Shown: positions 1 to 5,625, counted from the first letter of the stretch. The stretch: 6,372 bases of DNA from Actinomycetes bacterium (GCA_023392475.1 JAEVZA010000277.1:1-6372), one strand, 5' to 3'. A program made the numbers and translations. Notes: generated by a model not told the origin, from the sequence alone.

Positions 1-932
1 GCTCCGGATCGCCCGGCGGCTCCGGCGGCGCGGGCGGTGGCGGGGCGGGGCCGGGCGGCGGCTCGTCCACGACGATCGGTCCGTGCCCGTCGTTCCCGGC
101 GGACAGCGTCTGGCACGCCGACGTCTCCGGCCTCGCCGTGCAGGCCCGTTCGACCGCGTGGCGCGCCGCGATCGGCTCGTCCGCCGGCCTCAAGGCCGAC
201 TTCGGCTCCGGGCTCTGGGAGGGCGGCACCATCGGCATCCCGTTCACACGCGTCGGCGCCGGCCAGCCGAAGGTCCCGATCGCGTTCGACTACGACGACG
301 AGAGCGATCCCGGCCCCTACCCGATCCCGGCGGACGCGCCCGTGGAGTCGGGCTCCGACCACCACGTCATCGTCGTCGACGACTCGACGTGCACGCTCTA
401 CGAGACGTGGGACTCCACGCGGCAGCCGGACGGCAGCTGGACCGCCGGATCGGGGGCGCGCTGGGACCTGCGCTCGAACGCGCTGCGGCCCGACGGCTGG
501 ACCTCCGCGGACGCCGCCGGCCTGCCGATCCTCCCGGGCCTCGTGCGCTACGAGGAGGTGGCCGCCGGCCGCATCGACCACGCCGTCCGGTTCACCGCGC
601 CCGTGACGCAGGCGGCGCACCTCTGGCCGGCCCGCCACGACGCGAGCTCGCGCACCGACCCCGACCTCCCGCCCATGGGCGCGTGGTTCCGGCTCCGGCC
701 CGACTTCGACACCTCGCGCCTCGGACCGCAGGCGCGCGTCGTCGCCGAGGCCCTGAAGGTGCACGGGATGATCCTCGCCGACAACGGGTCGTCCTGGTAC
801 CTGTCGGGTGCGCCCGACGAGCGCTGGGACAACGACGACCTGCGGACGCTCTCGCAGATCCGGGGCGCGGACCTCGTCGCCGTCGACGCGTCGCCGCTCG
901 CCGTGTCCCCGGGGTCCGGCCAGCGGCGCTGA
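1..932 (+). CDS. Conserved hypothetical, probably secreted protein (5' partial)
   Basis: The frame is open from base 3 and stops with TGA at 930-932, giving 309 visible residues; the true start lies upstream. Visible residues 1 to about 24 are a Gly/Ser/Ala/Pro-rich low-complexity linker of the kind that joins a signal peptide or lipoprotein anchor to an exported domain. A compact, Trp/Asp/Pro-rich domain follows, with only two Cys (visible residues 28 and 130). It has recognisable conserved blocks: DFGSGLWEGG, DYDDESDPGPYPIPADAP, GWTSADAAGLPILPGLVRYE, and near the end GMILADNGSSW followed by SGAPDERWDNDDL (from about residue 256). I recognise these blocks from unannotated proteins of actinobacteria and some other bacteria, but know no assigned reaction and see no catalytic motif I can name. 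Export is an inference from the linker, since the N-terminus is missing. The gene ends 23 bases before the next one, so the two may be co-transcribed. Confidence 0.82.
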   Translation, partial: SGSPGGSGGAGGGGAGPGGGSSTTIGPCPSFPADSVWHADVSGLAVQARSTAWRAAIGSSAGLKADFGSGLWEGGTIGIPFTRVGAGQPKVPIAFDYDDESDPGPYPIPADAPVESGSDHHVIVVDDSTCTLYETWDSTRQPDGSWTAGSGARWDLRSNALRPDGWTSADAAGLPILPGLVRYEEVAAGRIDHAVRFTAPVTQAAHLWPARHDASSRTDPDLPPMGAWFRLRPDFDTSRLGPQARVVAEALKVHGMILADNGSSWYLSGAPDERWDNDDLRTLSQIRGADLVAVDASPLAVSPGSGQRR

Positions 933-955
933 CGGCCCGCGCGAGGCTGGGCGCC

Positions 956-1660
956 GTGCGCGCCCTCCTGGTCCACCACGACGCGAACTCGCTGCCCGGC
1001 CACGTCGGGCGCGCGCTCGAGGAGCGGCGCGCGCAGCTCACCGTGCACCAGGTCTGCGAGGCGCCGGGTAGCCCGGTCGGCTCGCCCGCGTTCCCCGACC
1101 CCGGCGGGCACGACCTCGTCGTCCTGTTCGGGTCGCGCTGGTCCGTGTACGAGGACGCCGCCGCGCACTGGGTGGAGCCCGAGCAGGCGTTCGTCCGCCG
1201 CGCCGACGAGCTCGGCGTCCCCGTCCTCGGCCTGTGCTTCGGCGGGCAGCTGCTGTCGGCCGCGCTCGGCGGCACGGTCGCCCCGACCCCGCACCCGGAG
1301 CTCGGTTGGACCGACGTCGTCCCCGCCGAGCCGCCCGCGGCGTCCCCCGGCCCCGCGATCGAGACCGGCCCGTGGCTGCAGTGGCACTTCGACGCCTTCA
1401 CGGTGCCCGACGGCGCGGTCGAGCTCGCCCGGTCGCCGGCCGGCGCCCAGGCGTTCCGGCTCCGCCGGAACCTCGGCCTCCAGTTCCACCCCGAGGCCGA
1501 CCGGCCCGTCCTCGAGTCGTGGATGGAGGACGACCTCGACCAGCTGGTCGCCGCGGGCCTCGACGCGTCGGCGATGCTCGACGGCGCCGATCGGTACCAC
1601 GACGCGGCGCTCGGTCGGGCCCGCCGGTTGCTCGCCGCGTTCCTCGACGGCGCCGGCTGA
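956..1660 (+). CDS. Class I glutamine amidotransferase (GMP synthase-like GATase1 domain protein)
   Basis: A 234-residue stand-alone GATase1 protein. Proteins of this family hydrolyse glutamine and pass ammonia to a partner, or act as gamma-glutamyl hydrolases. The nucleophile elbow GLCFGGQ puts the catalytic Cys at residue 94. The GLQFHPEAD motif supplies the triad His178 and Glu180. The FGSRWSVYED stretch (58-67) sits where the oxyanion-hole loop is expected, and LGWTDV plus WHFDAFTVPDGA (about 116-154) match GuaA-type amidotransferase domains. There is no synthetase domain, so it is not GuaA itself. I chose the GTG start at 956 because GAGG (943-946) lies nine bases upstream and the protein then begins with the usual beta strand RALLVHHD. 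The frame stays open far upstream (to about 83), but that part overlaps the preceding gene and looks like noise. The substrate is unknown. The family fold and catalysis are secure; the specific role is not. Confidence 0.88.
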   Translation: MRALLVHHDANSLPGHVGRALEERRAQLTVHQVCEAPGSPVGSPAFPDPGGHDLVVLFGSRWSVYEDAAAHWVEPEQAFVRRADELGVPVLGLCFGGQLLSAALGGTVAPTPHPELGWTDVVPAEPPAASPGPAIETGPWLQWHFDAFTVPDGAVELARSPAGAQAFRLRRNLGLQFHPEADRPVLESWMEDDLDQLVAAGLDASAMLDGADRYHDAALGRARRLLAAFLDGAG

Positions 1661-1682
1661 CCGCGCCGCCTGACCGCGCCGC
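1657..1682 (+). repeat. 13-base tandem duplication over the amidotransferase stop
   Basis: CTGACCGCGCCGC occurs twice back to back (1657-1669 and 1670-1682). The TGA stop of the amidotransferase gene lies in the first copy. A second in-phase or out-of-phase stop is not needed by the gene, so this looks like a small slippage duplication. The second copy and the following bases can form a weak five-base-pair hairpin (1674-1678 with 1682-1686), too small to call a terminator. Confidence 0.6.
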
Positions 1683-1726
1683 GCGGCCACGCTCGCTGAC
1701 CGGCGTTCCGTCGGTCCGGCGGCGGG

Positions 1727-1756
1727 TTGGGCCGAAACGAGAACGTGTTCTAGTCT
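1727..1756 (+). promoter_or_regulatory. Putative promoter of the DUF35-ltp operon
   Basis: TTGGGC at 1727-1732 resembles a -35 box. TAGTCT at 1751-1756 fits the actinobacterial TANNNT -10 pattern, and the spacer is 18 bases. Transcription would then begin around 1762-1765, leaving a leader of roughly 40 bases before the first ATG at 1807. The palindrome described separately fills the end of the spacer and touches the -10 box, as expected for a repressor site. The promoter is inferred from sequence only, and the -35 match is only moderate. Confidence 0.5.
1737..1754. promoter_or_regulatory. KstR-like operator palindrome
   Basis: The core AGAAC-GT-GTTCT (1740-1751) is an inverted repeat. Across 1737-1754, seven of nine base pairs are complementary. 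The 14-base core at 1739-1752 fits the KstR consensus TNNAACNNGTTNNA at seven of its eight fixed positions; only the first T is replaced, by G. KstR is the TetR-family repressor of the actinobacterial cholesterol/sterol regulon. The motif overlaps the likely -10 box of an operon whose products match the ltp3/ltp4 sterol locus, so position and gene content agree. It does not resemble the KstR2 site (ACAAG-NN-CTTGT). Another TetR-family regulator with a similar half site cannot be excluded, and no regulator gene is in the window. Confidence 0.55.
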
Positions 1757-1802
1757 GCCGGTCCGGCAGCCCCGGGACGTCCGGGGGCCGACGTCCAGGG
1801 GG
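1755..1802 (+). promoter_or_regulatory. Structured leader with duplicated block and ribosome binding site
   Basis: Two small inverted repeats follow the -10 box: CTGCCG-GTC-CGGCAG (1755-1769) and CCCCGG-GACGT-CCGGGG (1770-1786). A block starting GACGTCC is nearly duplicated (1776-1789 and 1790-1804), and its second copy carries AGGGGG (1797-1802), the likely Shine-Dalgarno four bases before the ATG. Because of the duplication, 1770-1780 could alternatively pair with 1791-1801 (one mismatch), which would cover the ribosome binding site. The repeats are directly visible. Any control of translation is inference, and GC-rich DNA forms such pairings easily by chance. Confidence 0.35.
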
Positions 1803-1806
1803 TCAG

Positions 1807-2271
1807 ATGAACGACGCCGCTGCGGCCGGGGACCTGCTCCACGCGCCGCTCGTCATCGAGTACGGCTTCATGCGGACCACCGGTCCCGTGATCGGGGCCT
1901 TCCTCACCGGCCTGCGCGAGCAGCGGGTGTTCGGCATCCGCGGGGCCGACGGCCGGGTGGTCTGCCCGCCGGTCGAGTACGACCCGACCACCGGTGAGCC
2001 GATCACCGAGATGGTCGAGGTCGGTGCCGAGGGCACGGTCACCTCGTGGTCGTGGGTGGCGTCGCCCCGTGAGGGCCAGCCGCTCTCCACGCCGCACGCC
2101 CTCGCCCTGGTGCAGCTCGACGGCGCCGACACGGCGATGCTCCACGCCGTCGACGTCGCCTCGCCCGATGCCATCGGCACGGGCGACCGGGTGCGCATCC
2201 GCTGGGCGGAGGAGCGCACCGGCGAGATCACCGACATCGCCTGCTTCGAGCCGACCGGAGGTGCCGCATGA
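1807..2271 (+). CDS. DUF35 / OB-fold protein, putative partner subunit of Ltp-type aldolase (first copy)
   Basis: A 154-residue protein with the DUF35 layout: a helical N-terminal segment (TTGPVIGAFLTGLREQRVFGIR, about 24-45), a rubredoxin-like ribbon position (about 43-65, GADGRVVCPPVEYDP), then an OB-fold (about 66-150) ending RIRWAEERTGEITDIACFEP. The ribbon keeps only Cys53, so it should not bind zinc in the usual four-Cys way. DUF35 proteins bind thiolase-fold enzymes in acyl-CoA and steroid pathways; the ChsH2 DUF35 domain bound to the aldolase Ltp2 is the best known case. The ATG at 1807 has AGGGGG upstream, and the frame upstream of it is non-coding leader. It overlaps the next gene by four bases (ATGA). 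In M. tuberculosis the equivalent locus has a single DUF35 gene (Rv3521), as I recall about the combined size of these two, so this may be one half of a split pair. Confidence 0.88.
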   Translation: MNDAAAAGDLLHAPLVIEYGFMRTTGPVIGAFLTGLREQRVFGIRGADGRVVCPPVEYDPTTGEPITEMVEVGAEGTVTSWSWVASPREGQPLSTPHALALVQLDGADTAMLHAVDVASPDAIGTGDRVRIRWAEERTGEITDIACFEPTGGAA

Positions 2272-2846
2272 GCCCGGCAGACGACGCCGACCGCACCGTC
2301 TCGGTGCTGCCCGACGGCCTGTGGGAGCAGCCGCAGCCGACCACGCCGGCCCTCGGCGAGGACGAGCCCGTGCAGCGCCTCCGCATGCCGGCGGCGATGA
2401 CCTACGACTACACGCCGGGCCTCGCGCAGTCCCGGTTCCTCCGCGGCCTCGCCGAGAAGAAGATCCTCGGCGAGCGGTGCCCCGCCACCGGCGACGTGTA
2501 CGTGCCGCCCCGCGGCGTGTCGCCCGTCTCCGGCCTCCGCACGACCGAGCAGGTCGAGGTCGGCCCCAAGGCCACGATCACCTCGTTCTGCGTCGTGCAC
2601 ATCGGCTTCGGCGTGAACGCCCCGCCGACGCCGTTCGTGTCGGCGCTGTTCCTGCCCGACGGCGCGGCCGTGTCGCTCTACGGCACGGTCGGCGAGGTGC
2701 CCTACGACCAGGTGCGCATCGGCCAGCGAGTCGAACCCGTCTGGGTCGACGACGACCAGCTGACCACCTCGATGGAGAACATCAAGTACTGGCGGCCGAT
2801 CGACGAGCCCGACGTGCCCGCCGAGCAGCTGAAGGGACACATGTGA
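2268..2846 (+). CDS. DUF35 / OB-fold protein, putative partner subunit of Ltp-type aldolase (second copy)
   Basis: A 192-residue protein. Residues 1 to about 45 are a polar, poorly conserved extension. DYTPGLAQSRFLRGLAEKKILGER (47-70) is the DUF35 helical hairpin. The ribbon follows (71-89, CPATGDVYVPPRGVSPVSG), then the OB-fold (about 93-180, with VEVGPKATITSFCVVH and VSALFLPDGAAVSLYG). A full ribbon would read CxxC...CxxC. Here only Cys71 remains, with Thr74, Ser85 and Ser88 at the other positions, so the zinc site is lost although the PPRG loop is kept. The ATG at 2268 overlaps the upstream stop (ATGA) and has a strong GGAGGT at 2257-2262, five bases away. The stop overlaps the next start by one base (TGATG). 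By family and context it should dock on one of the two thiolase-fold proteins encoded next. Which one is unknown. Confidence 0.9.
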   Translation: MSPADDADRTVSVLPDGLWEQPQPTTPALGEDEPVQRLRMPAAMTYDYTPGLAQSRFLRGLAEKKILGERCPATGDVYVPPRGVSPVSGLRTTEQVEVGPKATITSFCVVHIGFGVNAPPTPFVSALFLPDGAAVSLYGTVGEVPYDQVRIGQRVEPVWVDDDQLTTSMENIKYWRPIDEPDVPAEQLKGHM

Positions 2847-3916
2847 TGAGCGCGCACAAGCGACCGGTCGCGGTCGTCGCCTCGGCCCAGACCAACCACC
2901 GCCGGGCGGCCACCGAGCTCAACGAGGTCGAGCTGATCCAGCCCGTGATCCGGGAGGTGCTCGACCGCGTCGGCGGCATCTCCGAGATCGGCTTCACCTG
3001 CTCCGGCAGCTCCGACTACCTCGCCGGCCAGGCCTTCAGCTTCGTGATGACGCTGGACGCCGTCGGCGCGTGGCCGCCGATCATGGAGAGCCACGTCGAG
3101 ATGGACGGCGCGTGGGCGCTGTACGAGGCCTGGATGAAGATCCAGGCCGGTCACGCCGACACGGCGCTCGTCTACAGCTACTCGAAGGCGTCGCCGGGTG
3201 ACCTGCCCAACGTGATGACCCGGCAGCTGGACCCCTACTACTACGGCCCGCTGTGGCCGGACGCGGTGTCGCTCGCCGGCCTGCAGGCCCGCTCGATGCT
3301 CGACGCCGGCACCATCACCGAGCGCGAGATGGCCGAGATCGCCCACCGCAACCGCGAGGCCGCGACGGGCAACCCGCACGCCCAGCTCCAGGGCTCGCCG
3401 TCGGTGGACGACCTGCTCGCCACCGACGCGGTGTTCGACCCGCTGCACGTGCACGACTGCCCGCCGATCACCGACGGCGGCGTCGCGATGGTCCTCGCCG
3501 CCGGGGACAAGGCCCGCGAGTGGTCCGATCGCCCGGCGTGGATCACCGGGATCGACCACCGCATCGACAGCCACAACGCCGGCGCGCGTGACCTCGGTCG
3601 TGCGCCGTCGGTGGCGCTGGCCGGCTCGAAGGCCGGCGTCGGCGACAAGGGCGTCGACGTGGCCGAGCTGCACGCCCCCTTCACCCACCAGGAGAAGATC
3701 GTGCGCACCGAGCTGGGCCTCGGCGACGACGTCGTCGTGAACCCGTCGGGCGGCCCCCTGGCCGCCAACCCGATGATGGCAGCCGGCCAGATCCGCATCG
3801 CCGAGGTGGCGCAGCGGATCACCGACGGCTCCGCCGGCCGGGGGGTGGCCACCGCCACCAGCGGCCAGCTCCTGCAGCAGAACCTCGTGGCAGTCCTGGA
3901 CTCGGAGGAGGCGTGA
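2846..3916 (+). CDS. ltp4: Ltp4-like thiolase-fold protein (sterol side-chain aldol-lyase subunit)
   Basis: A 356-residue protein of the SCP2-thiolase/Ltp superfamily, close in length to M. tuberculosis Ltp4 (Rv3522, about 354 residues as I recall). Characteristic blocks are GFTCSGSSDYLAGQAFSF (49-66), SHVEMDGAWALYEAW (82-96), LDPYYYGPLWP (128-138), HDCPPITDGG (193-202) and VNPSGGPLAANP (278-289). The segment that carries the nucleophilic Cys in true thiolases reads EMDGAW (85-90), and the GHP His is replaced by Asn288. A Claisen thiolysis mechanism is therefore unlikely. In Rhodococcus, ltp3 and ltp4 are needed for degradation of C-24-branched sterol side chains, where an aldol-lyase is proposed to act on the tertiary hydroxyacyl-CoA. 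I chose the ATG at 2846 (TGATG overlap, AAGGGA at 2832-2837, eight bases away). A GTG one codon earlier (2843) is possible. The gene overlaps ltp3 by one base. Its own catalytic role versus a structural role beside Ltp3 is not settled by sequence. Confidence 0.88.
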   Translation: MSAHKRPVAVVASAQTNHRRAATELNEVELIQPVIREVLDRVGGISEIGFTCSGSSDYLAGQAFSFVMTLDAVGAWPPIMESHVEMDGAWALYEAWMKIQAGHADTALVYSYSKASPGDLPNVMTRQLDPYYYGPLWPDAVSLAGLQARSMLDAGTITEREMAEIAHRNREAATGNPHAQLQGSPSVDDLLATDAVFDPLHVHDCPPITDGGVAMVLAAGDKAREWSDRPAWITGIDHRIDSHNAGARDLGRAPSVALAGSKAGVGDKGVDVAELHAPFTHQEKIVRTELGLGDDVVVNPSGGPLAANPMMAAGQIRIAEVAQRITDGSAGRGVATATSGQLLQQNLVAVLDSEEA

Positions 3917-5088
3917 TGGGTGCGAACCGAGTGGCCGTCGTCGGCGTCGGTCAGACGAAGTACGCCGCGGTCCGGGGCGACGTGTCGCTGCCGGGCCTGC
4001 TCCGGGAGGCCGCCTACCGCGCCCTCGCGGACGCCCACATGACGATGGACGACATCGACGCCGTCGTCGTGGGCAAGGCGCCCGACTTCTTCGAGGGCAT
4101 GATGATGCCCGAGTCGTACCTCGCCGAGGCGCTCGGCGCGGTCGGCAAGCCCTTGTTCCGGGTGCACACCGCGGGCTCGGTGGGCGGCTCCACCGCGATC
4201 GTCGCCGCGTCGCACGTCGAGTCCGGCGTGCACGAGCGGGTCCTGACCATCGGCTGGCAGCAGCAGTCGGTGTCGGAGGCCATGTGGGCCCTGTCGTTCC
4301 CGATCCCGTTCCAGCAGCAGCTGGTGGCCGGGGCCGGCGGCTACTTCGCCCCGTTCATCCGCGAGTACGTGCGGCGCTCCGACGCCCCCGACGACATCGG
4401 CATCCTCGTGGCGCTGAAGGACCGGCTGAACGCGCTGAAGAACCCGTACGCGCACCTGCACGAGCCCGACATCACGTACGACTCGATCAAGGAGTCGTTC
4501 ATGCTGTGGGAGCCGATCCGGTACGCGGAGACGTGCCCGTCCTCCGACGGCGCGTTCGCCATGGTGCTCGCCGGCGAGGAGGCCGCCGAGGCCTCGGCCG
4601 CGTCGTCGGGCGTCCCGCCGGCCTGGATCCACGGCACGGCCATGCGGTCGGAGCCGGCCACGGTGTCGGGCCGCGACCAGATCACGCCCGACGCCGGCAA
4701 GGAGTGCGCCGCCGACGTCTACGCGGAGGCCGGGATCACCGACCCGCGCGGCCAGATCGACGTCGTCGAGATGTATGTGCCGTTCTCCTGGTACGAGCCG
4801 ATGTGGCTCGAGAACCTCGGCTTCGCCCCCGAGGGCGAGGGCTGGAAGATGACGGAGTCCGGCGCGACGCAGATGTCGGGCGACCTGCCCGTCAACTGCT
4901 CGGGCGGCGTGCTGTCGACCAACCCCATCGGCGCCTCCGGCATGATCCGCTTCGGCGAGGCGGCCATGCAGGTGCGTGGCCAGGCCGGTGACCACCAGAT
5001 CGACGGCGCCCGCGTCGCCCTGGGCCACGCCTACGGCGGCGCCGCCCAGTTCTACGCGATGTGGGTGGTCGGGCTCGACAAGCCGTGA
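3916..5088 (+). CDS. ltp3: Ltp3-like thiolase-fold protein (sterol side-chain aldol-lyase subunit)
   Basis: A 390-residue SCP2-thiolase-like protein, matching actinobacterial Ltp3 (Rv3523, about 394 residues as I recall) in length and motifs. These include GVGQTKY near the N-terminus, VVVGKAPDFFEG (51-62), RVHTAGSVGGST (82-93), WEPIRYAETCPSSDGA (198-213), EMYVPFSWYEPMWLENLGF (285-303), VNCSGGVLSTNPIGASG (326-342) and LGHAYGGAAQFYAMW (369-383). The nucleophile loop has Ala86-Gly87-Ser88 where thiolases have a Cys, the GHP motif has become TNP (Asn336), and the C-terminal CxG motif is replaced by HAYGG. This is the pattern of the Ltp2-type retro-aldolases, for which active-site tyrosines have been proposed; Tyr287, Tyr293 and Tyr373 are candidates here. 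The ATG at 3916 overlaps the ltp4 stop (TGATG) with GGAGGAG at 3904-3910, five bases upstream. A GTG one codon earlier sits too close to that site. It is the last gene of the operon. Confidence 0.92.
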   Translation: MGANRVAVVGVGQTKYAAVRGDVSLPGLLREAAYRALADAHMTMDDIDAVVVGKAPDFFEGMMMPESYLAEALGAVGKPLFRVHTAGSVGGSTAIVAASHVESGVHERVLTIGWQQQSVSEAMWALSFPIPFQQQLVAGAGGYFAPFIREYVRRSDAPDDIGILVALKDRLNALKNPYAHLHEPDITYDSIKESFMLWEPIRYAETCPSSDGAFAMVLAGEEAAEASAASSGVPPAWIHGTAMRSEPATVSGRDQITPDAGKECAADVYAEAGITDPRGQIDVVEMYVPFSWYEPMWLENLGFAPEGEGWKMTESGATQMSGDLPVNCSGGVLSTNPIGASGMIRFGEAAMQVRGQAGDHQIDGARVALGHAYGGAAQFYAMWVVGLDKP

Positions 5089-5139
5089 CGATCTGACGCA
5101 CGCGCCGGCCCGCACCCCGCGCCGGGGCCGGTCCCCATC

Positions 5140-5192
5140 CCGTTCTGTTCGTCGAGGATCAGGATTCTCCTGACGCTCGACGAACAGAACGG
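5140..5192 (+). terminator. Long perfect-stem hairpin, possible terminator of the ltp operon
   Basis: A 17-base arm (5140-5156, ending GTTCGTCGAG) is perfectly complementary to 5176-5192 (starting CTCGACGAAC). The 19-base loop holds its own inverted repeat TCAGGA-TTC-TCCTGA (5159-5173), so the whole element folds into one rod with a single 2x2 internal loop. It starts 52 bases after the ltp3 stop and ends 26 bases before the chosen start of the next gene. There is no T-run; what follows is G-rich. Actinobacterial terminators often lack a U-tract, so termination is plausible, but the symmetry would also suit a protein-binding site or a dispersed repeat. A weaker repeat, CCGGCCC/GGGCCGG (5105-5111 with 5125-5131), lies just upstream. 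Confidence 0.6.
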
Positions 5193-5218
5193 TGGGGTGG
5201 GCGGGCAGGATGGTGGCC

Positions 5219-5584
5219 ATGAGCGTCACCGGCGTCGACCACGTGCAGCTGGCCATGCCCCCGGGCGCCGAGGCGGACGCCCGCGCCTTCTACGAGGGCC
5301 TGCTCCGCATCCCCGAGGTGCCCAAGCCCGAGCGCCTCGCGTCGCGCGGGGGCTGCTGGTTCGAGTCGGGCGACCTCCGGGTCCACCTCGGCGTCGAGGA
5401 GGGGTTCGCGCCGGCGCGGAAGGCGCACCCGGGCCTCGCCGTGCGCGACCTCCCGGCGATGGCGGAGCGCCTCGCCGCGGCCGGCGTCGACGTGCGCGAC
5501 GAGGGCGTCAACGACGGCATGCACCAGGTCTACGTCGACGACCCGTTCGGCAACCGGATCGAGCTGCTCGAGCGCACCGGCTGA
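5219..5584 (+). CDS. VOC-superfamily (glyoxalase/bleomycin-resistance/dioxygenase fold) protein
   Basis: A 121-residue single-domain VOC protein with two beta-alpha-beta-beta-beta modules. The first opens with GVDHVQLAMPPG (His8), continues through ARAFYEGLLRIPEV and ends DLRVHLGVEE. The second opens KAHPGLAVRDLPAMAERLAAAGV (His70) and ends YVDDPFGNRIELLE (Glu115). His8, His70 and Glu115 are at the usual metal-ligand positions, so a divalent-metal enzyme (lyase, isomerase or dioxygenase-like) is plausible; the substrate cannot be read from sequence. I chose the ATG at 5219 because AGGA (5207-5210) lies eight bases upstream and the protein then begins just before the first strand. An in-frame ATG at 5210 would add three residues. 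A hairpin and 130 bases separate it from ltp3, so membership in the sterol operon is not supported. Confidence 0.88.
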   Translation: MSVTGVDHVQLAMPPGAEADARAFYEGLLRIPEVPKPERLASRGGCWFESGDLRVHLGVEEGFAPARKAHPGLAVRDLPAMAERLAAAGVDVRDEGVNDGMHQVYVDDPFGNRIELLERTG

Positions 5585-5596
5585 CGCCGGGGCGGG

Positions 5597-5625
5597 TCGG
5601 ACCGGTGGCGACCCGCCGGTAGCGT
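5597..5625 (+). promoter_or_regulatory. Weak candidate promoter for the membrane-protein gene
   Basis: TAGCGT at 5620-5625 fits TANNNT, with TCGGAC at 5597-5602 as a poor -35 match and a 17-base spacer. It lies in the 64-base gap between the VOC gene and the downstream start. The match is weak, and read-through from the VOC gene is equally possible. Confidence 0.25.

Noticed and set aside
83..955. Upstream extension of the amidotransferase frame
   Set aside because: It would overlap the whole preceding gene; the translation is Arg/Pro-rich noise, and GATase1 proteins start at the beta strand encoded from 956.
548..1690. Minus-strand open frame of 380 codons over the first two genes
   Set aside because: Shadow of the + strand genes; low-complexity translation, no motif, and the + frames carry clear family motifs.
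1803..2840. Minus-strand open frame of 345 codons over the two DUF35 genes
   Set aside because: Antisense to two genes with strong ribosome sites, overlaps and domain matches; the translation has no recognisable family.
1994..2845. Upstream extension of the ltp4 frame
   Set aside because: It runs through both DUF35 genes with a low-complexity translation. Homologous length and the ribosome site fix the start at 2846.
2846..5088. Acetyl-CoA acetyltransferase (degradative or biosynthetic thiolase) pair
   Set aside because: Both proteins lack the nucleophilic Cys and the GHP His, and the DUF35 partners plus Ltp3/Ltp4 blocks fit the sterol aldol-lyase locus better.
5105..5131. Additional terminator from CCGGCCC/GGGCCGG
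   Set aside because: A seven-base GC stem with a 13-base loop is common by chance at this composition; the adjacent longer hairpin is a much better candidate.
5141..5191. Integron attC-like or transposon end
   Set aside because: The hairpin is symmetrical, but there is no integrase, transposase, flanking target duplication or attC core site in view.
3241..5256. Long open frame on the minus strand (671 codons)
   Set aside because: It lies antisense to ltp4, ltp3 and the start of the VOC gene. Its translation is Arg/Gly/His/Val-rich with no domain pattern, as expected opposite GC-biased genes.
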